Below are positions 1 to 4,899 of a stretch of 5,172 bases of DNA, piece after piece. The translations under genes were made by a program, and so were the position numbers. This DNA is from Euryarchaeota archaeon TMED132. Lineage in GTDB: Archaea > Thermoplasmatota > Poseidoniia > Poseidoniales > Poseidoniaceae. Positions within the stretch are counted from its first letter, which is position 1. Each line of letters begins with the position of its first letter. Where the stretch lies: positions 5,214 to 10,385 of the forward strand of contig NHGH02000015.1 of the NCBI GenBank assembly GCA_002172355.2, in the 5' to 3' direction. The notes under the pieces are model-generated. The model did no database searches. It was not told the origin of the DNA and was given only the letters and a program-made list of their open reading frames with translations.

Positions 1-29
1 ATTGATCTTCTACGAGTTCCTTGCATCAT
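1..29 (-). CDS. rpl18: Probable ribosomal protein L18 (uL18), first nine codons only
   Basis: A reading frame starts at 29 (or at the next codon, 26) and runs off the window edge, giving MMQGTRRRS. It overlaps the rpl19e stop: the first ATG forms ATGA and the second forms TGATG. AGGAGG lies six bases before the first ATG and nine before the second. The identity rests mainly on position, because in archaeal operons rpl18 follows rpl19e, and on the basic N-terminus. The visible fragment is too short to prove it. L18 would bind 5S rRNA together with L5, encoded upstream. Confidence 0.65.
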
Positions 30-487
30 TCATCGCCTCCTTTGAGTTGAATTCCTTCGATGGCCATCTGTGAACGCATGTGAGCGATAGAACGGTATGA
101 ACCACCTTTTGCCTTCAAGTAATACTTACGATATTGTGAAGGTTCGATTGTTTCATCTGCACGAAGTTCCTTTAGAACACGTCGTTGTGACCTAATTGTT
201 CTCATCCATCGGTTCTTACGAGGATTTCTTGCATTAGATGAACCTGCTCTCTTACCTTGACCTTTTCTTCGGCCTTTTCTCTTTTGCTCCAAACGGATTC
301 TTGCTCTTGCACGAGAAGTTCCCTTGATTGGCTTAGCTCTAATCCAACCTTCATCAATAAATTCACGAATATCATCGGTTTGAACTGCTGAAGAGATTTG
401 GTCGACATAATCTGGATTGACCCAAACTCTGTTAACTCCACACTTTAGTAGTCTTGCTGCTAAACGCTTTTGATTGGTGATTTGCAT
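26..487 (-). CDS. rpl19e: Large-subunit ribosomal protein L19e (eL19)
   Basis: L19e is an archaeal/eukaryotic protein at the large-subunit surface; in eukaryotes it takes part in an intersubunit bridge. The 153-residue protein begins with the globular domain (QKRLAARLLKCGVNRVWVNP, residues 6-25, and FIDEGWIRAKPIKGTSRARAR, 43-63). A strongly basic segment follows (KRKGRRKGQGKRAGSSNAR, 69-87), then the helical tail with WMRTIRSQRRVLKELR (94-109), YRKYYLKAKGGSYRS (119-133) and a short acidic end. The frame opens at a TTG at 490, but the ATG at 487 overlaps the L32e stop as TGATG and has GGAGGG seven bases upstream, so it is the preferred start. The stop overlaps the next gene. Confidence 0.97.
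   Translation of the reverse strand: MQITNQKRLAARLLKCGVNRVWVNPDYVDQISSAVQTDDIREFIDEGWIRAKPIKGTSRARARIRLEQKRKGRRKGQGKRAGSSNARNPRKNRWMRTIRSQRRVLKELRADETIEPSQYRKYYLKAKGGSYRSIAHMRSQMAIEGIQLKGGDE
36..41 (-). promoter_or_regulatory. Ribosome-binding site for the probable rpl18
   Basis: The minus strand reads AGGAGG inside the last codons of rpl19e, with good spacing to either of the two tandem ATGs at 29 and 26. It is the best evidence that the short frame at the window edge is a real gene. Confidence 0.8.
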
Positions 488-1137
488 CAAACATCCCTCC
501 TTCTGTTTAGGACACGAATTCCTAATTCATCTGCACGAGAATAAATTTGTTCACGCTTTCTTCCACCAACGCTGCGTCCTACTCTTGCAGCCTCTGTTTC
601 AGGGTCAATGACATCTAGGTCGGTTGTATTTTGGACCATTACTTCTTTGAAACCTGATGGGTGAAGACCTCTAGCTGCAGACACTTTACCGTGACCTACA
701 CGTACAAGTGAACTTCTGTACTTGTAGTTTCTACGTTGCTTGCTGTCCATACCGTGAGGAGCTCTCCATCCTGAGCGAGACAATCTCTTGTAACGGAACC
801 ATTCAGTTCTTCTAAAAGATGGAGTCTTCTTCTTTTGTTCGGAGCGAAGTTCGAGTGCAACTTTCATTTCTTCAGAAAGTACTGGCTTTTGTTTTGCAAC
901 GTGGCCTTCCTCTTCTTCTTCGTCCCAATCTTCGTCGTCATCCCAGTTGTCATCTTCTTCAAAATCATCCTCAGATGATTCTTCGACTGCTTCTTCGACC
1001 TCTTCCAAATCCTCTTCTTCAGCGGATTGCGAAAGTCTTTCGATCAAGTCTGCTTTCTTACCAGAAACTGGTAAGTCACGTTCCTTTAGTATGACCTTAA
1101 GTTCGGCCACAGTCATATCTTCATAATTATCAGACAT
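487..1137 (-). CDS. rpl32e: Large-subunit ribosomal protein L32e (eL32) with N-terminal SAP-like domain and acidic linker
   Basis: L32e is an archaeal/eukaryotic large-subunit protein. The conserved core occupies about residues 83-216: FRRTEWFRYKRL (108-119), WRAPHGMDSKQRR, VGHGKVSAARGLHPSGF, the DLDVIDPETEAARV segment and a C-terminal RKREQIYSRADELGIRVLNRR. Ahead of it are about 80 extra residues. Residues 8-37 (MTVAELKVILKERDLPVSGK, then KADLIERLSQ) match the SAP helix-extended-helix pattern, usually a nucleic-acid-binding module. Residues 40-77 are a linker with 28 Asp or Glu and no Lys or Arg. Some other archaea, notably haloarchaea, also carry N-terminal extensions on L32e; whether they share this domain I cannot tell. 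The start is five bases after rpl6, with GGAGTGAT upstream. The extension is in frame and belongs to one uninterrupted reading frame. Confidence 0.96.
   Translation of the reverse strand: MSDNYEDMTVAELKVILKERDLPVSGKKADLIERLSQSAEEEDLEEVEEAVEESSEDDFEEDDNWDDDEDWDEEEEEGHVAKQKPVLSEEMKVALELRSEQKKKTPSFRRTEWFRYKRLSRSGWRAPHGMDSKQRRNYKYRSSLVRVGHGKVSAARGLHPSGFKEVMVQNTTDLDVIDPETEAARVGRSVGGRKREQIYSRADELGIRVLNRRRDV
495..500 (-). promoter_or_regulatory. Ribosome-binding site for rpl19e
   Basis: The minus strand reads GGAGGG, made from the last arginine codons of rpl32e, seven bases before the ATG at 487. Confidence 0.8.
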
Positions 1138-1141
1138 CTAA

Positions 1142-1149
1142 ATCACTCC
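1142..1149 (-). promoter_or_regulatory. Ribosome-binding site for rpl32e
   Basis: The minus strand reads GGAGTGAT, four bases before the ATG at 1137. It matters because it shows that translation begins ahead of the SAP-like extension rather than at the ribosomal core. Confidence 0.75.
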
Positions 1150-1685
1150 TTTCCTACGAGATAAATTCCATCTTGGAACACACGGCGATCTCGATTCTTC
1201 ACCGTAACACATCTTTCGATATTTGCTGCTGTTTGACCAACGTTTTCTTTGTTGGTTCCAGAAACAACAACTTCTACCTTGTTGTTTACTTTAACTTCAA
1301 CACCTTCTAAGATATCTGCATTTCTTGGAACTTTTTCTCCAAAATAGTTGTTTACAACAAATACATTTCCTTTGACTGAAAGAGTCATAGGGAAGTGAGA
1401 GTAAACAGCCTTCAAATTATATGTGAAACCATCTGTAACGCCCTTAACCATATTATTTAGGTGAGCATTCCAAGTTCCAGCAAGAGCCTTTATCTTTCTT
1501 CGAGGCAAGTCAGTACGTACAATTAATGCACCTCCTTCTTGCAATAAATCCACATTGGAATTAACGAATTGTCTTGACAAGGAACCTTTCGGACCTTGTA
1601 TAGATACGACGCCATCTTCGCTAAGTGATGCAGTTACACCCTCAGGGATGGTTACGGAATGTTCGATTCTGTCGATTTTTACCAT
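1143..1685 (-). CDS. rpl6: Large-subunit ribosomal protein L6 (uL6)
   Basis: L6 sits near the base of the L7/L12 stalk and the sarcin-ricin loop, close to where translation factors bind. The 180-residue protein has two related alpha/beta domains. The first contains IPEGVTASLSEDGVVSIQGPKG (residues 13-34) and the GTWNAHLNNMVKGVTDGF helix (70-87). The second begins at about 90 and contains NYFGEKVPR (113-121), NKENVGQTAANIE (145-157) and the archaeal tail NRDRRVFQDGIYLVGKE (164-180). Length is typical for archaea. The start is 11 bases after S8 with a GAGGTGAT ribosome-binding site. Confidence 0.97.
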   Translation of the reverse strand: MVKIDRIEHSVTIPEGVTASLSEDGVVSIQGPKGSLSRQFVNSNVDLLQEGGALIVRTDLPRRKIKALAGTWNAHLNNMVKGVTDGFTYNLKAVYSHFPMTLSVKGNVFVVNNYFGEKVPRNADILEGVEVKVNNKVEVVVSGTNKENVGQTAANIERCVTVKNRDRRVFQDGIYLVGKE

Positions 1686-1690
1686 TCTTA

Positions 1691-1698
1691 ATCACCTC
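1691..1698 (-). promoter_or_regulatory. Extended ribosome-binding site for rpl6
   Basis: The minus strand reads GAGGTGAT, five bases before the ATG at 1685 and overlapping the rps8 stop codon. It is identical to the octamer in front of rpl24. Confidence 0.85.
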
Positions 1699-2086
1699 AA
1701 TATACGTAAGCCAGTAGCTTACCACCAATTCTTGCATCCTTAGCATCATAGTGATGCATAACTCCAGAGTTTGTTGTTAGAATCAATAGTCCGAAGTCTT
1801 GAGCAGGAAGGTATCTTGTTTCCCATTGCTCATAATCTTGTCTTCGAACACTGTGTCTTGGTTTTACAGTACCACAACGATTGATTGCACCTCTAAGTTG
1901 GACAGTGAAAGAACCTCCACGTCCATCTTCGGTCTTTTCGATATTTCCTACATAGCCCGACTTTTGCATAATTTCTAGAACATTACCAAGTAACTTGGAT
2001 GCTGGTATTAGTTCGACATCGAACTTACCTGCTTGTTCAGCATTGTACATCTTAATCAGAGCATCATTTAATGGATCAATTTGCAT
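1697..2086 (-). CDS. rps8: Small-subunit ribosomal protein S8 (uS8)
   Basis: S8 binds the central domain of 16S rRNA early in small-subunit assembly; its E. coli homologue also represses spc-operon translation. The 129-residue protein has the N-terminal DPLNDALIKMYNAEQAGK (residues 4-21), a SGYVGNIEKTEDGRGG turn (43-58), the KPRHSV motif (75-80) and PAQDFGLLILTTNSGVM (94-110). It ends in GGKLLAYVY, the archaeal and eukaryotic C-terminus. The start is 12 bases after the S14 stop, the largest gap in the window, and a GGAGGG ribosome-binding site sits six bases before the ATG. Nothing visible around rpl5 or rps14 lets me claim S8-type feedback here. Confidence 0.97.
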   Translation of the reverse strand: MQIDPLNDALIKMYNAEQAGKFDVELIPASKLLGNVLEIMQKSGYVGNIEKTEDGRGGSFTVQLRGAINRCGTVKPRHSVRRQDYEQWETRYLPAQDFGLLILTTNSGVMHHYDAKDARIGGKLLAYVY

Positions 2087-2092
2087 TCTTTT

Positions 2093-2098
2093 CCCTCC
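2093..2098 (-). promoter_or_regulatory. Ribosome-binding site for rps8
   Basis: The minus strand reads GGAGGG, six bases before the ATG at 2086, directly after the rps14 stop codon. Confidence 0.8.
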
Positions 2099-2251
2099 TC
2101 AACTCATTTTCTTAAACCCGATTTCTGGGGCTACATCTCTAAAGCACTGACGACAAAGACGAAGACCGTGTCTACGAATCATTCCTCTTCGACGTCCACA
2201 TCTGCGACATCCTATTGTTCGTCCAATTCTTTCACCGTGATCTCTTGCCAT
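2099..2251 (-). CDS. rps14: Small-subunit ribosomal protein S14 (uS14), zinc-binding type
   Basis: S14 lies in the head of the small subunit near the A-site region. The 50-residue protein carries a complete zinc ribbon, Cys15-x2-Cys18 and Cys33-x2-Cys36, followed by the conserved [12 protein letters not shown] tail. This is the short, zinc-binding form normal in archaea. The frame extends upstream to 2296, but that part only re-reads the end of rpl5. The ATG at 2251 begins [11 protein letters not shown], two bases after the rpl5 stop, with GGAGGAG five bases upstream. Confidence 0.96.
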   Translation of the reverse strand: MARDHGERIGRTIGCRRCGRRRGMIRRHGLRLCRQCFRDVAPEIGFKKMS

Positions 2252-2253
2252 AT

Positions 2254-2781
2254 TTACTCCTCCAAAATTGTGATATTGTAATTCTCTTTGAACCATTCAC
2301 GAGATTCATCTGCTGTAAGTCTATGAGTCATAGCGACTTTACTCTTAGCACGTCGGCGACGGCTAACTCTATGACCTGGTCTTTCAAGGACGACAGTGAT
2401 ATCCATTCCATAAATTCCAATATCAGGGTCGTACTTCTGCCCTGGGAAATCTGTGTAATCTCTAACACCAAAAGAAAGGTTTCCTTCTCTGTCAAAGTTC
2501 CACGATGGGATGATGTTTTCTCTGCAAGAAAAAGCATCGGTCAAGAATTGATTGATTTTGTCAGATTGACGAATTGTTGCTTTGCACCCGATAGGAGCGC
2601 CAAGTCTAACTTTCAAATCACGGTTTTGAATCTTACCAACGGTTCTTTGTGGCTTTACTCCAGTAACCATTTCTAAAACGCTTTCAGCGTTAACCAGTCT
2701 ATCTCCACCTTCACCGACACCGATGTTGATACAGACTTTGCTGATTCTCGGCATCATCATTGGATTTGCTGATTCACTCAT
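2254..2781 (-). CDS. rpl5: Large-subunit ribosomal protein L5 (uL5)
   Basis: L5 binds 5S rRNA and contacts the P-site tRNA in the central protuberance. The 175-residue protein shows [20 protein letters not shown] (residues 10-29), the [24 protein letters not shown] region (44-67) and [30 protein letters not shown] (101-130) with the [11 protein letters not shown] tail motif (134-144). These are typical of archaeal L5. The start overlaps the S4e stop by four bases (ATGA) and is preceded by GAGGTGG. Codons 8-10 are three consecutive ATGs, so a shorter form is formally possible, but the ribosome-binding site fits the first ATG. It is the only complete gene here that ends in TAA. Confidence 0.97.
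   Translation of the reverse strand: MSESANPMMMPRISKVCINIGVGEGGDRLVNAESVLEMVTGVKPQRTVGKIQNRDLKVRLGAPIGCKATIRQSDKINQFLTDAFSCRENIIPSWNFDREGNLSFGVRDYTDFPGQKYDPDIGIYGMDITVVLERPGHRVSRRRRAKSKVAMTHRLTADESREWFKENYNITILEE
2257..2263 (-). promoter_or_regulatory. Ribosome-binding site that fixes the rps14 start
   Basis: The minus strand reads GGAGGAG, formed by the last two glutamate codons of rpl5. It lies five bases before the ATG at 2251 and rules out the longer frame opening at 2296. Confidence 0.85.
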
Positions 2782-3479
2782 TCAACCACCTCAGTAGAAG
2801 GGAGTTTCTCATCACCAACAGCGAAAACATTGGATACTACAGTACCAAACTCTCCGAATTGAACTTCATTAGGCATACTTGAACGCTTGACGATGTATTC
2901 CTTAACATCAGCAAACTCACCAACGTGAGCTCCACCAGTCAAGTAACAGCGAGTTCCTTCAGCGAATCTAATATGCTTCTTAACTTCTTGAGAAGGTAGT
3001 GAAAGAACAAGTGAGTCGCCTGTGCTAAATTCTGTAGCATCTTCAACGATCATGTTTCTTCCATCATGAAGATTTAGTTGTGTTTTTCCACCCTTAATTG
3101 TTGTTTTACCATTGATACGGCAAACTTTGGTCTGTGCCTCTTTCTTAGAGATTGGACGGTATCGTAGTCTGCCCTTTCTATCAAGGATACAGCGATAATG
3201 GTCTTCACCTAGTGTTAGAACATCCATGAAACCAACACCACGACGAACGTCTTTACAGACTCTACCATCGACAGATGCTAGGTTATTGTGAAGAATGTGT
3301 CTAACTTCTCTGGTAGAGTTGGCATATCCCAAAATGTCTCTAATTACAACATTAAGAGGCATACACAATTCCAAAGAATGTGCACCAGGTGCTGCACGTG
3401 TAACCCAAATCGAGGTCTTACGTGGAAGTGGCCAACTTCTTGGCATTGCTAAGCGCTTCAAGTGATTACTGCTACCCAT
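2778..3479 (-). CDS. rps4e: Small-subunit ribosomal protein S4e (eS4)
   Basis: S4e is an archaeal and eukaryotic small-subunit protein with no bacterial equivalent. The 233-residue product starts MGSSNHLKRLAMPRSWPLPR, the conserved N-terminal signature. An S4-type RNA-binding domain follows (about 41-90, with PLNVVIRDILGYANSTREVR and LASVDGRVCKDVR), then the S4e central domain (about 95-170) and a KOW motif near 175-205 (CYLTGGAHVGEFADV). The frame opens at a TTG at 3488, but a ribosome-binding site (AGGAG) directly abuts that codon. The site is nine bases from the ATG at 3479, so the ATG is the start, five bases after the rpl24 stop. The gene's last bases overlap the rpl5 start as ATGA. Confidence 0.97.
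   Translation of the reverse strand: MGSSNHLKRLAMPRSWPLPRKTSIWVTRAAPGAHSLELCMPLNVVIRDILGYANSTREVRHILHNNLASVDGRVCKDVRRGVGFMDVLTLGEDHYRCILDRKGRLRYRPISKKEAQTKVCRINGKTTIKGGKTQLNLHDGRNMIVEDATEFSTGDSLVLSLPSQEVKKHIRFAEGTRCYLTGGAHVGEFADVKEYIVKRSSMPNEVQFGEFGTVVSNVFAVGDEKLPSTEVVE
2786..2792 (-). promoter_or_regulatory. Ribosome-binding site for rpl5
   Basis: The minus strand reads GAGGTGG, four bases before the ATG at 2781, inside the last codons of rps4e. Its spacing selects the first ATG of rpl5 rather than the ATG triplet at codons 8-10. Confidence 0.7.
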
Positions 3480-3484
3480 TATTT

Positions 3485-3892
3485 TCAACTCCTGTTTCCG
3501 GTTAATTGTTGAATTCTCAACTTATCGGTTTCGTCAAGTTTGACTACTACGACATTCGAGGCATGTACCGGTACTGCCTCTTCCTTGTTGTCCGATTTAC
3601 TGGCTTTAGCGCCTTCAATGAACAATCGACCCTTATTGGAATCGACTCTTAATACTGAACCTGATAGTGGCTCTGCATTTCGCTTGCCACCGTGTCTCTT
3701 TCCTCCATTGGATAAATCTCCACGGATTACTCGAACTGTATCTCCGACGCGTACCGTAACATTACGGACACCGTCAAAACGGGAATCTGGCTTGTCTAAT
3801 TGTAGACGAGCAGACAATCGCTTACGCTTTTCATGCATTGGTGCATTGAAATGCGCTTTTCTTTGCTTTCCTGGTTTCATACTCTTTACCAT
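3485..3892 (-). CDS. rpl24: Large-subunit ribosomal protein L24 (uL24, eukaryotic L26 type)
   Basis: L24 is an early assembly protein of the large subunit and binds the 5' domain of 23S rRNA. The 135-residue protein has the basic archaeal N-terminus (KPGKQRKAHFNAPMHEKRKRLSA within residues 6-28). Next comes the KOW-type SH3 barrel with VRVGDTVRVIRGD (47-59), SGSVLRVDSNKGRLFIEG (77-94) and PVHASNVVVVKLD (108-120). An extra basic, glycine-rich segment (about residues 60-79) separates the RGD turn from the strand VLRVD; archaeal homologues usually have only about seven residues there. It starts nine bases after rpl14 with a GAGGTGAT ribosome-binding site. A second in-frame ATG at codon 5 is possible but too far from that site. 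Confidence 0.95.
   Translation of the reverse strand: MVKSMKPGKQRKAHFNAPMHEKRKRLSARLQLDKPDSRFDGVRNVTVRVGDTVRVIRGDLSNGGKRHGGKRNAEPLSGSVLRVDSNKGRLFIEGAKASKSDNKEEAVPVHASNVVVVKLDETDKLRIQQLTGNRS
3489..3493 (-). promoter_or_regulatory. Ribosome-binding site that fixes the rps4e start
   Basis: The minus strand reads AGGAG, nine bases before the ATG at 3479. It touches the alternative TTG at 3488, which excludes that codon as a start for this site. Confidence 0.75.
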
Positions 3893-3895
3893 TTT

Positions 3896-3903
3896 ATCAC
3901 CTC
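3896..3903 (-). promoter_or_regulatory. Extended ribosome-binding site for rpl24
   Basis: The minus strand reads GAGGTGAT, an eight-base match to the anti-Shine-Dalgarno of archaeal 16S rRNA. It overlaps the rpl14 stop codon and ends three bases before the ATG at 3892. The identical octamer precedes rpl6. Confidence 0.8.
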
Positions 3904-4300
3904 ATACAATTTGCTTTGCATTTGCTGCAATACGTGGCCAGCGTTCTGCTGCTTCACGGGAAACTGGTCCTTTGATATCAGAACCTTGAACATCACCCTT
4001 TTCATTGGTGATGACACAAGCATTATCTTCAAACTGAACCCATGTTCCATCGACTCTTCTAAAAGGTCTCTTTTGACGAATAATTACTGCGTTAAACATT
4101 TGCCTTCGTGTTTCAGGAGTTCCTTTCTTTACTGAAACCTTAGCAACATCTCCTACACCACCTGCAGGATATCTCCTCATAGTTCCTCCTAATTTTAGGA
4201 TGTTTAGAACTTGAACGATCTTTGCACCTGTATTATCGGCAACTGTCAAACGAGCAGATGTTGGTAATCCTCTTGTTTGTCGGCCTGGAAGTCCTCTCAT
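3902..4300 (-). CDS. rpl14: Large-subunit ribosomal protein L14 (uL14)
   Basis: L14 binds 23S rRNA and forms part of the intersubunit bridge region. The 132-residue protein shows the archaeal signatures: TRGLPTSARLTVADNTGAK (residues 9-27), GGVGDVAKVSVKKGTPE (47-63), AVIIRQKRPFRRVDG (71-85), FEDNACVI (90-97) and a final GPVSREAAERWPRIA (111-125). The frame can be opened one codon earlier at a TTG (4303), but the ATG at 4300 is preferred. It overlaps the S17 stop as TGATG, and a GGGGGTGA ribosome-binding site lies six bases upstream. Length is typical for archaeal L14. Confidence 0.97.
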   Translation of the reverse strand: MRGLPGRQTRGLPTSARLTVADNTGAKIVQVLNILKLGGTMRRYPAGGVGDVAKVSVKKGTPETRRQMFNAVIIRQKRPFRRVDGTWVQFEDNACVITNEKGDVQGSDIKGPVSREAAERWPRIAANAKQIV

Positions 4301-4635
4301 CAAGCTTCACCCCCAGTAACTTCGACAACACAGAAGGAAACCGTCTTTGAAAGAGGTCTACATTCCATGACTTTCACTGAATCGCCAATCTCTACATCTC
4401 CGATGCAGTTTGGAAGATGTGCAGAAAGTACTCCAGTTCGCTTTTCAAAACGTTCATATTTCTGCATATATCTAACATTGTGTCTTTCAATAGTGATTGT
4501 CTTTTGCATTCCTAAACTGGATACCGTTCCTTCAATTACTTGTCCTCTCAAACGAAGTCTTCCGTAAAACGGGCAATTCTCATCTCCATCCCACTCTCCA
4601 GTAGGGGGTTTTACATCTATTCCAATGTCTCGCAT
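4300..4635 (-). CDS. rps17: Small-subunit ribosomal protein S17 (uS17)
   Basis: S17 is a primary 16S rRNA-binding protein of the small subunit. The 111-residue protein starts MRDIGIDVKPP and has CPFYGRLRLRGQ at residues 21-32, the archaeal/eukaryotic form of the N-terminal extension. The OB-fold follows: a KTITIERHNVRY strand (45-56), KYERFEKRTG (59-68), AHLPNCI (72-78) and ECRPLSKTVSF (91-101). The ATG is five bases after the rnp1 stop. This is the only gene with a poor ribosome-binding site: an imperfect AGGATGG about ten bases upstream, so its translation probably depends on ribosomes finishing rnp1. Its TGA stop shares one base with the ATG of rpl14. Confidence 0.97.
   Translation of the reverse strand: MRDIGIDVKPPTGEWDGDENCPFYGRLRLRGQVIEGTVSSLGMQKTITIERHNVRYMQKYERFEKRTGVLSAHLPNCIGDVEIGDSVKVMECRPLSKTVSFCVVEVTGGEA
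4307..4314 (-). promoter_or_regulatory. Ribosome-binding site for rpl14
   Basis: The minus strand reads GGGGGTGA, ending six bases before the ATG at 4300. It sits within the last codons of rps17 and supports the ATG over the adjacent TTG. Confidence 0.75.
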
Positions 4636-4640
4636 AAGTA

Positions 4641-4898
4641 TCAGGCCATCCTATATTTTCTGTGGGTTCGGTTTTCTGGACGTTGTCCCACTAACGCCCC
4701 ATCAATGACGACATCGCTATCGTCAATAGTGAATTTGATACTAGCCTTTCCAAGAATTATTTGATTGCCATTTTCTGACATCATAATTGTTTTCTTAGTT
4801 TCGTCAATGACTAGTCCTTGACGTCCTACTAGTGTATTGTCTGCTGAAGAAATAACCTTCAAGTTACCTCCAAGCCAATTTGTGTTGTAAATATTCAT
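4641..4898 (-). CDS. rnp1: Ribonuclease P protein component 1 (Pop4/Rpp29 family)
   Basis: This is a protein subunit of archaeal RNase P, which works with the catalytic RNA to remove 5' leaders from tRNA precursors. The 85-residue protein opens with NWLGGNLKVISSADNTLVG and a GLVIDETKKT segment (about residues 28-37), the small beta-barrel (Sm-like) core of the family. It ends with IDGALVGQRPENR, the conserved C-terminal signature. The open frame reaches back to 4925 through two earlier ATGs, but those lie inside the aIF1 gene. The ATG at 4898 has a GGAGGTG ribosome-binding site seven bases upstream and leaves one base between the two genes. At 85 residues it is on the short side for the family. 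Its place between aIF1 and S17 is the usual archaeal position. Confidence 0.93.
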   Translation of the reverse strand: MNIYNTNWLGGNLKVISSADNTLVGRQGLVIDETKKTIMMSENGNQIILGKASIKFTIDDSDVVIDGALVGQRPENRTHRKYRMA

Positions 4899-4899
4899 T

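Noticed and set aside
905..1021. Trinucleotide-like repeat (TTC/CTC-rich on the plus strand) as a repeat element
   Set aside because: It is imperfect and fully explained by Glu/Asp codons in the L32e linker. It is reported there as a protein feature.
819..1094. Open frame on the plus strand opposite the N-terminal half of rpl32e
   Set aside because: It is the antisense shadow of the acidic GAA/GAG-rich linker, which has few stop codons in reverse. The Leu/Pro/Arg-rich product resembles no family I know.
1686..1696. Possible internal promoter or terminator in the longer gaps (here and at 2087-2098)
   Set aside because: The gaps are only 11-12 bases, are filled by ribosome-binding sites, and show no hairpin, T-run or TATA-like element.
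2252..2296. Fifteen-residue N-terminal extension of S14
   Set aside because: It re-reads the end of rpl5. The strong GGAGGAG site and the family's usual start ([14 protein letters not shown]) point to 2251.
2215..2676. 153-codon plus-strand frame opposite rpl5 and rps14
   Set aside because: This is an antisense shadow of conserved genes, and its sequence shows no domain.
3540..3989. 149-codon plus-strand frame opposite rpl24 and the end of rpl14
   Set aside because: It spans two well-supported ribosomal genes on the other strand, has no convincing ribosome-binding site and encodes no recognisable protein.
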